From NCBI GenBank assembly GCA_031282985.1, contig JAITCR010000045.1:1-5067 (forward strand): DNA of 5,067 nt. The letters run 5' to 3'. Positions 1 through 5,016 of the stretch are shown piece by piece (positions within the stretch are counted from its first letter, which is position 1; each line of letters begins with the position of its first letter). The notes under the pieces are model-generated. The model was not told the DNA's origin. It saw only the letters and a program-made list of their open reading frames with translations, and did not search any database. A program made the position numbers and the translations under genes. The stretch comes from Nitrososphaerota archaeon. Its GTDB lineage: Archaea > Thermoproteota > Bathyarchaeia > Bathyarchaeales > Bathycorpusculaceae.

Positions 1-69
1 GTAACGTTGTTTACCGTGATGATGACCGTTTTTTACTGAATTATCTTTTTTGCATTTTGGACAAATCAC
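1..69 (-). CDS. IS1/InsA-like transposase, N-terminal fragment (cut by window edge)
   Basis: Only the first 23 codons are present; the gene continues beyond position 1. Read on the minus strand from GTG at 69-67, the peptide begins MICPKCKKDNSVKNG and ends GKQRY. The CPxC knuckle at residues 3-6, the VKNG at 12-15 and the GKQRY at 19-23 form the pattern of the N-terminal zinc ribbon of IS1-family InsA and related archaeal transposases, where a second CxxC normally follows just after the RY. An in-frame TAG lies at 90-88, and no ATG, GTG or TTG lies between it and the GTG, so this is the only usual start. A GGGA at 80-77 on the minus strand, 7 nt upstream, could act as ribosome binding site. 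Whether the element is intact cannot be judged. A non-transposase zinc-ribbon protein is possible but less likely. Confidence 0.72.
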   Translation of the reverse strand, partial: MICPKCKKDNSVKNGHHHGKQRY

Positions 70-197
70 AAAACAATCCCAAAAACACTACGCCCTCATT
101 CCAATATAAACACTCTCAACAATTCTATATGAAATCAACACATAAAAATGCTAAATTTTGAATATACCCGACAACAATACATTCCATATTTTATTAT

Positions 198-211
198 CGA
201 AAGCTATATTT
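198..211 (+). promoter_or_regulatory. Candidate BRE/TATA promoter of the ABC exporter operon
   Basis: CGAAAG (198-203) resembles a purine-rich TFB recognition element and is followed directly by CTATATTT (204-211), a TATA-like box. Archaeal initiation about 25 nt downstream would start RNA near 233. That gives a leader of roughly 43 nt which contains the ribosome binding site at 263-270. The region is AT-rich throughout, so other boxes, such as one near 184-196, cannot be excluded. Confidence 0.4.
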
Positions 212-262
212 GGAAATAATCGCAACCATTCCCAGAACCAGAATTCAAAAGTTACGATTTAT

Positions 263-270
263 AAGGGGTA
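263..270 (+). promoter_or_regulatory. Ribosome binding site that decides the start of the ABC ATPase
   Basis: AAGGGGTA lies with its G run (265-268) 7 nt before the ATG at 276. The tmk gene has nearly the same element, AAGGGGTAA, 5 nt before its own ATG. This repeat of the motif in the same window supports it as the local ribosome binding site and favours ATG 276 over the upstream in-frame TTG at 210. Confidence 0.65.
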
Positions 271-275
271 AAAGA

Positions 276-1247
276 ATGTTTTCAATAGAAGTAACGAATC
301 TTAAGAAAAGCTATGGCAGTCTTAAAGCAGTTGACGGCATCTCTTTTAAGGTTAAACAGGGAGAAGTTTTTGGACTACTTGGTCCAAACGGTGCAGGCAA
401 AACAACCACCATAGAAATCATGGAAGGACTACGTGAACGGGACAGCGGAGACATCAAAATCTTCGGGTTAGACCCTTGGAAAGATGGCTACGAAGTACAC
501 AAAAAGATCGGGGTAATCCCTCAAGAATTCACCTTCTTTGAAAAAACCACTCCAAGAGAGGCAATCAAATATTATGCAAGCCTCTTCAATGTTAAAGTTG
601 ACGCTAACACAATTCTAAAAGAAGTCTTACTTGACGAAATGGAGAACCATGTTTTCGAAAGCCTCTCAGGAGGACAAAAACAAAAAACAGGACTTGCCCT
701 CTCACTGGTAAATTCACCTGGACTGCTCTTCCTTGATGAACCAACCACAGGTTTAGATCCTAATGCCAGACGAGCCATATGGGAAGTCATTCGCAAGTTG
801 AAAGCCAAAGGAAAAACCATCATTTTAACCACCCATTATCTAGACGAGGCACAACAACTCTCAGACAGGGTAGCCATCATGGATCACGGACACATTGTAG
901 CCATGGGAACTACAGAAGAAATTATCCAACAACATGGTTCAGGCGAATATTTAGAAATTCACGGAGACCAACAACTTGCGGACTACATTAACACAAACAC
1001 TGAGCTACAGGGAAAATATGATAAAGCCAAAGGAATAATCACTATACCATTAAAAAAGAAAATAGACATGTTGGCAGCATTGGCAGCTGCTGAGCAGTCA
1101 GGGATGAAGTGGGGCGAAATTCAAACACGTCAAGACAGTCTCGATGATGTATTTATCAAGTTGATTAACGAACCATTTGGCGAGCAAGAAGAAGAGAAAC
1201 CGATAGAACAGAAAGTAAACAAGAAAGGACACGTTAAACATGGTTAG
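276..1247 (+). CDS. ABC-2 type exporter, ATP-binding subunit
   Basis: This 323-aa protein is the nucleotide-binding subunit of an exporter, hydrolysing ATP on the cytoplasmic face to drive the permease encoded next. All catalytic elements are visible: Walker A GPNGAGKT at residues 36-43, Q-loop Gln83, signature LSGGQKQK at 130-137, Walker B LLFLDEP at 150-156 with Glu155, D-loop GLD at 159-161, and switch His187. After about residue 220 comes the C-terminal domain typical of the DrrA/CcmA-like group, with the family motif SLDDVFIKL at 288-296, then a charged Glu/Lys-rich tail. The reading frame stays open upstream to a TTG at 210. The ATG at 276 is chosen because the ribosome binding site precedes it and because MFSIEVTNLKKSYG matches the usual family N-terminus. 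The 3' end overlaps the permease start by 8 bp. Members of this group export drugs, lipids, peptides or other compounds, and the substrate here cannot be inferred. Confidence 0.95.
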   Translation: MFSIEVTNLKKSYGSLKAVDGISFKVKQGEVFGLLGPNGAGKTTTIEIMEGLRERDSGDIKIFGLDPWKDGYEVHKKIGVIPQEFTFFEKTTPREAIKYYASLFNVKVDANTILKEVLLDEMENHVFESLSGGQKQKTGLALSLVNSPGLLFLDEPTTGLDPNARRAIWEVIRKLKAKGKTIILTTHYLDEAQQLSDRVAIMDHGHIVAMGTTEEIIQQHGSGEYLEIHGDQQLADYINTNTELQGKYDKAKGIITIPLKKKIDMLAALAAAEQSGMKWGEIQTRQDSLDDVFIKLINEPFGEQEEEKPIEQKVNKKGHVKHG

Positions 1248-2343
1248 TCTTAGACGTATTTACGTAGACTTTAAAGTATTCAGTATTGGTTATTTGAGAA
1301 ATAAATTTGGATTATTCTTTGGCTTAATTTTCCCAGTTATTTTGATTTTGATTTTCGGGGCTATTTTCAGTGGAGACCCAGAAACAATTAATGTTTATGC
1401 TCAGAATCAAGACACGGATGCATTTGGCCAAAACATCGGCAACGAGTTCCTCACGGCGCTAAATGAATCCTCAACAATGAGGGTTATAACGGTAGACATT
1501 TCTGAAAATTTTCCAGACTATTTAGCGGCGCATTCAGCGGCAGATGGCATAATTATTCCGCATAGTTTCACGGAGGATTACATACTAGGACAACATGTGA
1601 ATATTACAGTTTACGGTAGTCCTGCGTCAAGTACAAGCGGAATTGTCAGCGGAACAGTTAATGGATATGCTAATTATTTCAATTTACAACGCTTCAACGG
1701 TACCATAGTCATAGGTTTAACTTCAACCACTGTTAACACGAAACAAACTTCGTATATTGATTTTCTAATTCCAGGCTTAGTCGGCTTTTCTATTCTAACA
1801 AACCCAATGTTTTCACTAGTCAACATTGCCGCAGATTACAAGAAAAATAAACTCTTCAAACAACTCTCATTAACACCATTAACGAAAATGGAATGGTTAA
1901 TTGCTAAAGTCTTATTCTACATCGTTCTATCACTCGCAGGCTTCCTGTTAATGGTTGGAGTAGGAGTTTTCGCCTTCGGCGCACACATCACACTATCATT
2001 ATGGTTAATACCTTTTCTATTCCTAGGACCTATGCTCTTTGCTTCATTAGGTATGCTAGTTGGTACAGTAACTAAAAACCCAGAAACTGCAGGAGTAATA
2101 GGCAACATAGTGACTTTTCCAATGATGTTCTTAGCAGGCACGTTCTTCCCAATAGATAGCATGCCAGGATACTTACAATCTGTTGCTCATGTTCTCCCAT
2201 TATTCTATGTTACTGAAGGCTTAAACAACGTCATGGTCTACAACAACATATCAAGTGCACTCATAGACGTAGCAGTACTAGGCGTAATAACTTTAGTTAT
2301 CTTCATCTTAGCAGTAAAACTGTTCAAATGGAGAGAAGACTAA
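1240..2343 (+). CDS. ABC-2 type exporter, permease subunit
   Basis: This 367-aa membrane protein forms the channel partner of the preceding ATPase and probably works as a homodimer. Hydrophobic segments read by eye lie near residues 24-44, 173-197, 219-246, 251-277, 284-304 and 338-362, giving six membrane helices. A polar domain of about 125 residues (45-172) lies between the first two, the arrangement of the ABC2_membrane_3 type. The basic stretch KKNKLFKQLSLTPLTK (201-216) is the likely cytoplasmic coupling region that contacts the ATPase. AGTFFPIDSMPGYLQ (299-313) followed by a proline-containing helix is the classic ABC-2 signature region. The ATG at 1240 overlaps the ATPase gene, with AGGA at 1226-1229 ten nt upstream, so the two genes are probably translationally coupled. 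Four Asn-X-Ser/Thr sequons (Asn75, 121, 153, 336) all fall on the predicted outer side. Confidence 0.93.
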   Translation: MVSLRRIYVDFKVFSIGYLRNKFGLFFGLIFPVILILIFGAIFSGDPETINVYAQNQDTDAFGQNIGNEFLTALNESSTMRVITVDISENFPDYLAAHSAADGIIIPHSFTEDYILGQHVNITVYGSPASSTSGIVSGTVNGYANYFNLQRFNGTIVIGLTSTTVNTKQTSYIDFLIPGLVGFSILTNPMFSLVNIAADYKKNKLFKQLSLTPLTKMEWLIAKVLFYIVLSLAGFLLMVGVGVFAFGAHITLSLWLIPFLFLGPMLFASLGMLVGTVTKNPETAGVIGNIVTFPMMFLAGTFFPIDSMPGYLQSVAHVLPLFYVTEGLNNVMVYNNISSALIDVAVLGVITLVIFILAVKLFKWRED

Positions 2344-2345
2344 AC

Positions 2346-2380
2346 AAAAATTTCAGCCAATTTTTTAGGCTTTAATTTTT
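2346..2380. terminator. Bidirectional hairpin terminator between convergent genes
   Basis: Two 13-nt arms, AAAAATTTCAGCC (2346-2358) and GGCTTTAATTTTT (2368-2380), pair at 11 of 13 positions around a 9-nt loop. On the plus strand the hairpin ends in a run of seven T (2376-2382), suited to stopping the ABC operon. On the minus strand the A run at 2346-2350 becomes a T-tract just past the tmk stop. The tmk stop codon (2365-2367) lies inside the loop, so the last tmk codons are part of the structure. Archaeal termination mainly needs T-tracts, so the stem may add RNA stability rather than be essential. Confidence 0.6.
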
Positions 2381-2961
2381 TTCAAAAAACAGATTACCTC
2401 AGTATATAATGCCTCTGTGACTCCATTTTTACTTTTAGCGCCATCAACACGTTTAAGCAATCCTTGTGTGACATATTTTTGGTATATTTCTTGAACACAC
2501 TGCTGAGTTTGGAAATTCTCCATCACAGACTTTTTCCGTTTAAGCCGATCCAAAACTAGTTCAGGAGCAACATCAATAAAAATTGCCAAGTCAGGTTTTT
2601 GTGCGTTAGCATTTATAGTTTCTATCCAATCCAAATTTAAGCCGGCACTACCTTGGTAAGCGAGGGATGAGTAAACGTAACGATCAGAAACTACGATTTT
2701 ATTCTCCTTTAAGGCAGGAACAATAGTGTTTTGTACATGTTCAATTCTATCAGCTGCAAAAAGAAGAGCCTCAACTGTTGGGGGCAGGCGTTTATGTTCA
2801 AAAAGACGTTTACGTATAAAATGACCAATTTTTCCTTTACTGGGCTCTGCTGTAAAGACAGCATTATAGCCTGCTTCGCAAAGTTTTTTTGTTAACCGTT
2901 TAGCTTGAGTTGACTTTCCGCTCCCATCTAAACCTTCAATGCAGATAAATACGCCTCTCAT
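2365..2961 (-). CDS. tmk: Thymidylate kinase (dTMP kinase)
   Basis: This 198-aa cytoplasmic enzyme phosphorylates dTMP to dTDP with ATP, a required step to dTTP for DNA synthesis. The N-terminus matches the family closely: beta strand, then P-loop GLDGSGKST at residues 10-18. Other family motifs follow in order: EP at 39-40, the AADR motif at 69-72, the DRY motif at 93-95, and SSLAYQG at 98-104 around the thymine/phosphate site. A basic LID segment RLKRKK lies at 139-144. A P-loop without arginine combined with a basic LID resembles the bacterial and archaeal type II enzymes rather than the eukaryotic type. Length is close to the usual 200-210 aa. AAGGGG on the minus strand, with the G run at 2967-2970, lies 5 nt before the ATG. 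The gene converges on the ABC operon and is divergent from the HD gene across 87 bp. No lesions are seen. Confidence 0.95.
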   Translation of the reverse strand: MRGVFICIEGLDGSGKSTQAKRLTKKLCEAGYNAVFTAEPSKGKIGHFIRKRLFEHKRLPPTVEALLFAADRIEHVQNTIVPALKENKIVVSDRYVYSSLAYQGSAGLNLDWIETINANAQKPDLAIFIDVAPELVLDRLKRKKSVMENFQTQQCVQEIYQKYVTQGLLKRVDGAKSKNGVTEALYTEVICFLKKIKA

Positions 2962-2996
2962 AGTTACCCCTTTGATTACTCAGATTAGCGTTAACC

Positions 2997-3004
2997 ATTA
3001 TATG
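2997..3004 (-). promoter_or_regulatory. Candidate TATA box of tmk
   Basis: Read on the minus strand this is CATATAAT. A start about 25 nt downstream would fall near 2975, leaving a leader of about 14 nt that still includes the AAGGGG ribosome binding site. The box overlaps the left half of the palindrome at 3001-3014, so a protein bound there could block TBP. Confidence 0.4.
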
Positions 3005-3014
3005 TAGCTACATA
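3001..3014. promoter_or_regulatory. Perfect 14-bp palindrome in divergent promoter region (candidate operator)
   Basis: TATGTAGCTACATA is identical to its own reverse complement. It lies in the 87-bp gap between tmk and the HD gene and touches the likely TATA boxes of both. Such placement is typical of operators for homodimeric regulators. No regulator is encoded in the complete genes of this window, so the bound protein, if any, is unknown. Confidence 0.45.
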
Positions 3015-3021
3015 AATATAA
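3014..3021 (+). promoter_or_regulatory. Candidate TATA box of the HD phosphohydrolase gene
   Basis: AAATATAA begins at the right edge of the palindrome. A start about 25 nt downstream would fall near 3042, only some 7 nt before the ATG at 3049, which would make the mRNA almost leaderless. The weak AAAGG at 3034-3038 would then lie outside the transcript. If initiation is further upstream, that AAAGG (10 nt from the ATG) could serve as ribosome binding site. Confidence 0.4.
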
Positions 3022-3048
3022 TTTGTAAACAAAAAAGGCGCAAAAATT

Positions 3049-4329
3049 ATGCCAAAAGCTTACTGGGGAGAAATTAAAGATCCAGTACATGGTTACGTGT
3101 ACATTACGCAAACAGAAAAAAACATAATTGACACATACCCAATGCAACGTCTACACAGAATCAGGCAACTTGCAGGATCTGAATATGTATACCCCGGTGC
3201 TAACCACACGCGATTTGAACACAGTTTAGGGGTAATGTTTCTAGCAGGCAATATACTTGAAAACCCACATATCTCCCCAGAAGTCACAGAAGATGAAGTA
3301 GACACGACCCGAATCAGCGCATTACTACATGACTGTGGACATGGCCCCTTCTCACACGTATTTGAACACTTACTACTTAAAGACTTACACAAAACCCATG
3401 AAGATATAACTTCATGGCTCATTGAAAAAAGTGAAATAGCAGACAAACTCTCCAAAAAAGGATACACCCCAAATGAAATAGGCAAACTCGCAGTTGGAAA
3501 AGCAAACAAGACAGGCAAAGCATTTCTTGACCAAATAATCAGTAGTGGTGTTGATGTTGACAAAATGGACTACATTTTAAGAGACACATACCACACAGGT
3601 GCCGAATACGGCTTTATAGACGTTTACCGGTTAATACATGCTCTTGATATTTTAGGTGAAAACTTAGCTGTTGAACTTGGCGCACTCTCAGCCCTAGAAG
3701 CATTCATGATCGCTCGTATTGAATCCTTCAAAAGCATCTACTTCCACCGTATGGGACGAGCCGCACAAATTATGCTAGCAACCGCCATGGATAAAGCAAA
3801 CAAAGAATTAGGCTTAACCTCGTTTAAAACACCTGAAGAATATCTCCAGCTTGATGACTACACTGTTTGGTCAGCACTAAAAAAATGCAAAGCTTCTCAA
3901 ATGATTATCAAAAATTTGGAACAACGAAAAATACTAAAATGTGCTTACGAACGTACATTCTATGAAAAAGACGATATTGTTTCTAACTTGTTTAGCAAGG
4001 AAGCTTACCGTACGCAAATTAGAAGTGAAATTGCAAAAAAAGCTAACGTAGATGTTGAAACAGTAACTATCGATGTTCCAACTGTGCCATCAGTTCCATA
4101 CCATCGGGCTGTTATGATGGAAACCACAGAAATTCCAGTATTCACCAGAAGTACAAAAGGTAAAAGAGACCGGCAAAAACTGGGTGATAGCTCAAAAATT
4201 TTTGAAACCCTCAAGGGCTTTATGAACATCATCCGTGTCTACACTAATGAACAGAACCGAGAAATAGTTGAGAAAGCAACTGTAAAAATTTTAGGCAATA
4301 TACCCTATGACACAAAAAGCTCTTTTTAA
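3049..4329 (+). CDS. HD-domain phosphohydrolase, SAMHD1/dNTPase-like
   Basis: This 426-aa protein belongs to the HD superfamily branch that includes SAMHD1 and bacterial dNTP triphosphohydrolases, which cleave dNTPs to deoxynucleoside and triphosphate. The metal ligands are all visible: His58 in RFEHSLGV (55-62), His94-Asp95 in LLHDCGHGPFSH (92-103), and Asp171 in DVDKMDYILRD (169-179). Equivalents of other SAMHD1 active-site residues also appear: Gln40-Leu41, Arg55, His98, His103, His117, Lys172, Tyr175 and Asp179. This comparison uses SAMHD1 numbering from memory, with a constant offset of 109 over the first 103 residues. The opening GEIKDPVHGYVYI and the PGANHTRFEH stretch are hallmarks of the family. 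The C-terminal part (about 250-426) is longer and less conserved; IIRVYT (394-399) recalls a SAMHD1 region near its allosteric site. The gene faces away from tmk. Actual substrate preference is unknown; other phosphohydrolase activities are possible. Confidence 0.9.
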   Translation: MPKAYWGEIKDPVHGYVYITQTEKNIIDTYPMQRLHRIRQLAGSEYVYPGANHTRFEHSLGVMFLAGNILENPHISPEVTEDEVDTTRISALLHDCGHGPFSHVFEHLLLKDLHKTHEDITSWLIEKSEIADKLSKKGYTPNEIGKLAVGKANKTGKAFLDQIISSGVDVDKMDYILRDTYHTGAEYGFIDVYRLIHALDILGENLAVELGALSALEAFMIARIESFKSIYFHRMGRAAQIMLATAMDKANKELGLTSFKTPEEYLQLDDYTVWSALKKCKASQMIIKNLEQRKILKCAYERTFYEKDDIVSNLFSKEAYRTQIRSEIAKKANVDVETVTIDVPTVPSVPYHRAVMMETTEIPVFTRSTKGKRDRQKLGDSSKIFETLKGFMNIIRVYTNEQNREIVEKATVKILGNIPYDTKSSF

Positions 4330-4350
4330 TTTTCTTTGTATGTTTTTCTT
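4330..4350 (+). terminator. T-rich 3' end after the HD gene
   Basis: Directly after the TAA (4327-4329), 15 of 21 bases are T, including runs of 4, 3 and 5. No stem is evident. Archaeal RNA polymerase commonly terminates at such tracts, so this is a plausible, perhaps partial, stop before the next gene's own promoter. Confidence 0.4.
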
Positions 4351-4356
4351 ATATAC
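4349..4356 (+). promoter_or_regulatory. Candidate TATA box of the 176-aa gene
   Basis: TTATATAC lies about 60 nt before the TTG start. Initiation about 25 nt downstream (near 4378) would give a leader of roughly 32 nt that contains the strong ribosome binding site. If it works, the gene can be expressed apart from the HD gene. A second AT-rich run at 4384-4392 is too close to the start to leave room for the ribosome binding site. Confidence 0.35.
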
Positions 4357-4395
4357 TAGTCATTGCTTAAAATGAATGAAGCAGTATATTTTGCA

Positions 4396-4404
4396 GGGAA
4401 GGAG
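4396..4404 (+). promoter_or_regulatory. Strong ribosome binding site fixing a TTG start
   Basis: GGGAAGGAG, with core AAGGAG at 4399-4404, lies 5 nt before TTG at 4410. An in-frame TGA at 4377-4379 with no ATG or GTG between it and 4410 leaves this TTG as the only usual start. The next in-frame Met is near residue 115. Confidence 0.75.
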
Positions 4405-4409
4405 CAAAA

Positions 4410-4940
4410 TTGGCGCAAAACAACGCAGTTAACCCCGAAAAAAACAAGATAATTCGTGTTCAAATAAAAAAGAACCCTGAGCCGTCAGCTGCGCTTTACA
4501 GCGAAAAAGACGTACGTACAATCGTTGACGAGTTCGTCACGGCATGGATAAAAGGAGACATAATAATCCGTTTCCCAACCGCTAGTGAAATAGGCAAGCA
4601 AAATCCATTAAGTATTGCATTTCCTAAAGATCCTTCCGTTAGTGCAGAACTAAAAATCAAAGAACACTACATTGAACTAATTCTTGTTTGTGCAGGTGTA
4701 AAACCCGCTTCCAGTGAAGAACAGCAAAAAGCCATTTCGGAAGTCTTCAAAATGATACTTATGTTCCGTAGCGCAAACCGTATAGAAAACAAAAATATCT
4801 TAAAAGACCTTGAAAAACGCGTTATCGAATTGGAAAAAATCCAACAAAACCAGATTAAACTAGTTGAACAAATAACAGCATTTCTATTTAAACCCAAAAA
4901 ATCTAGGTCATGCAGTAAAATGGTTGATAAAGTGGACTAA
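4410..4940 (+). CDS. Protein of unknown function with C-terminal coiled coil (176 aa)
   Basis: I do not recognise this family. The first 30 residues are polar, Asn/Lys/Pro-rich and probably disordered. Residues about 31-120 look like a compact mixed fold: a helix SEKDVRTIVDEFVTAW (31-46), strand-like IIIRF (51-55), a proline-containing middle, a hydrophobic strand HYIELILVCAG (86-96) and a helix QKAISEVFKMILMF (106-119). Residues about 125-160 form a likely coiled coil with hydrophobic or Gln positions at heptad spacing (Leu131, Leu134, Val138, Leu141, Gln145, Gln148, Val152, Ile155, Leu159). A short basic tail with one Cys follows. There is no signal peptide or membrane helix, so it is probably a cytoplasmic oligomer. 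It begins with TTG behind a strong ribosome binding site, 80 bp after the HD gene on the same strand, and may be co-transcribed with it or have its own promoter. Base composition resembles its neighbours. Confidence 0.8.
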   Translation: MAQNNAVNPEKNKIIRVQIKKNPEPSAALYSEKDVRTIVDEFVTAWIKGDIIIRFPTASEIGKQNPLSIAFPKDPSVSAELKIKEHYIELILVCAGVKPASSEEQQKAISEVFKMILMFRSANRIENKNILKDLEKRVIELEKIQQNQIKLVEQITAFLFKPKKSRSCSKMVDKVD

Positions 4941-4960
4941 TGATGCATAATCATTAGGCC
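4934..4960 (+). terminator. Hairpin spanning the stop codon of the 176-aa gene
   Basis: GGACTAATGAT (4934-4944) and ATCATTAGGCC (4950-4960) pair at 10 of 11 positions (one A-G mismatch) around the loop GCATA (4945-4949). The TAA stop (4938-4940) lies within the 5' arm. The bases after the stem (TCTTC) are only weakly T-rich, so termination is uncertain. Protection of the mRNA 3' end, or an operator just upstream of the promoter at 4965-4978, are alternatives. Confidence 0.5.
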
Positions 4961-4964
4961 TCTT

Positions 4965-4978
4965 CGGAAATTATAAAT
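4965..4978 (+). promoter_or_regulatory. BRE/TATA promoter of the gene at the right edge
   Basis: CGGAAA (4965-4970) directly followed by TTATAAAT (4971-4978) is the most canonical archaeal promoter in the window. A start about 25 nt downstream, near 5000, leaves a leader of about 17 nt before the ATG at 5017. Confidence 0.55.
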
Positions 4979-5016
4979 ATTGTGTTGGGCTGTTTTATGT
5001 AGTTGTGGTTTAAATT

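Noticed and set aside
258..264. TTTATAA as TATA box for the ABC operon
   Set aside because: Transcription would start about 25 nt downstream, beyond the ATG at 276, and would lose the ribosome binding site.
210..275. N-terminal extension of the ABC ATPase from TTG at 210 (22 extra residues)
   Set aside because: No ribosome binding site precedes the TTG, the extension overlaps the likely TATA box, the added residues are not family-like, and a good site lies 7 nt before the ATG at 276.
70..275. Delimiting the insertion-sequence end or its terminal inverted repeat
   Set aside because: Only one end is present, so neither an inverted-repeat partner nor a target-site duplication can be matched within the window.
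572..832. 86-codon open frame antisense to the ABC ATPase
   Set aside because: It mirrors the conserved signature and Walker B regions on the other strand; no start signal or recognisable domain.
3093..3563. 156-codon open frame antisense to the HD gene
   Set aside because: It lies wholly opposite a conserved gene, is rich in Ser/Cys/Leu as expected for an antisense shadow, and lacks family motifs.
4372..4452. Small 26-codon frame starting ATG upstream of and overlapping the 176-aa gene
   Set aside because: It has no ribosome binding site, is out of frame with the supported gene, and its span includes that gene's ribosome binding site; it is probably a chance frame.
2365..4940. Calling tmk, HD gene and the 176-aa gene a defence island
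   Set aside because: tmk is a housekeeping gene, no nuclease, sensor or other known defence component is present, and the HD family also has ordinary nucleotide-pool roles.
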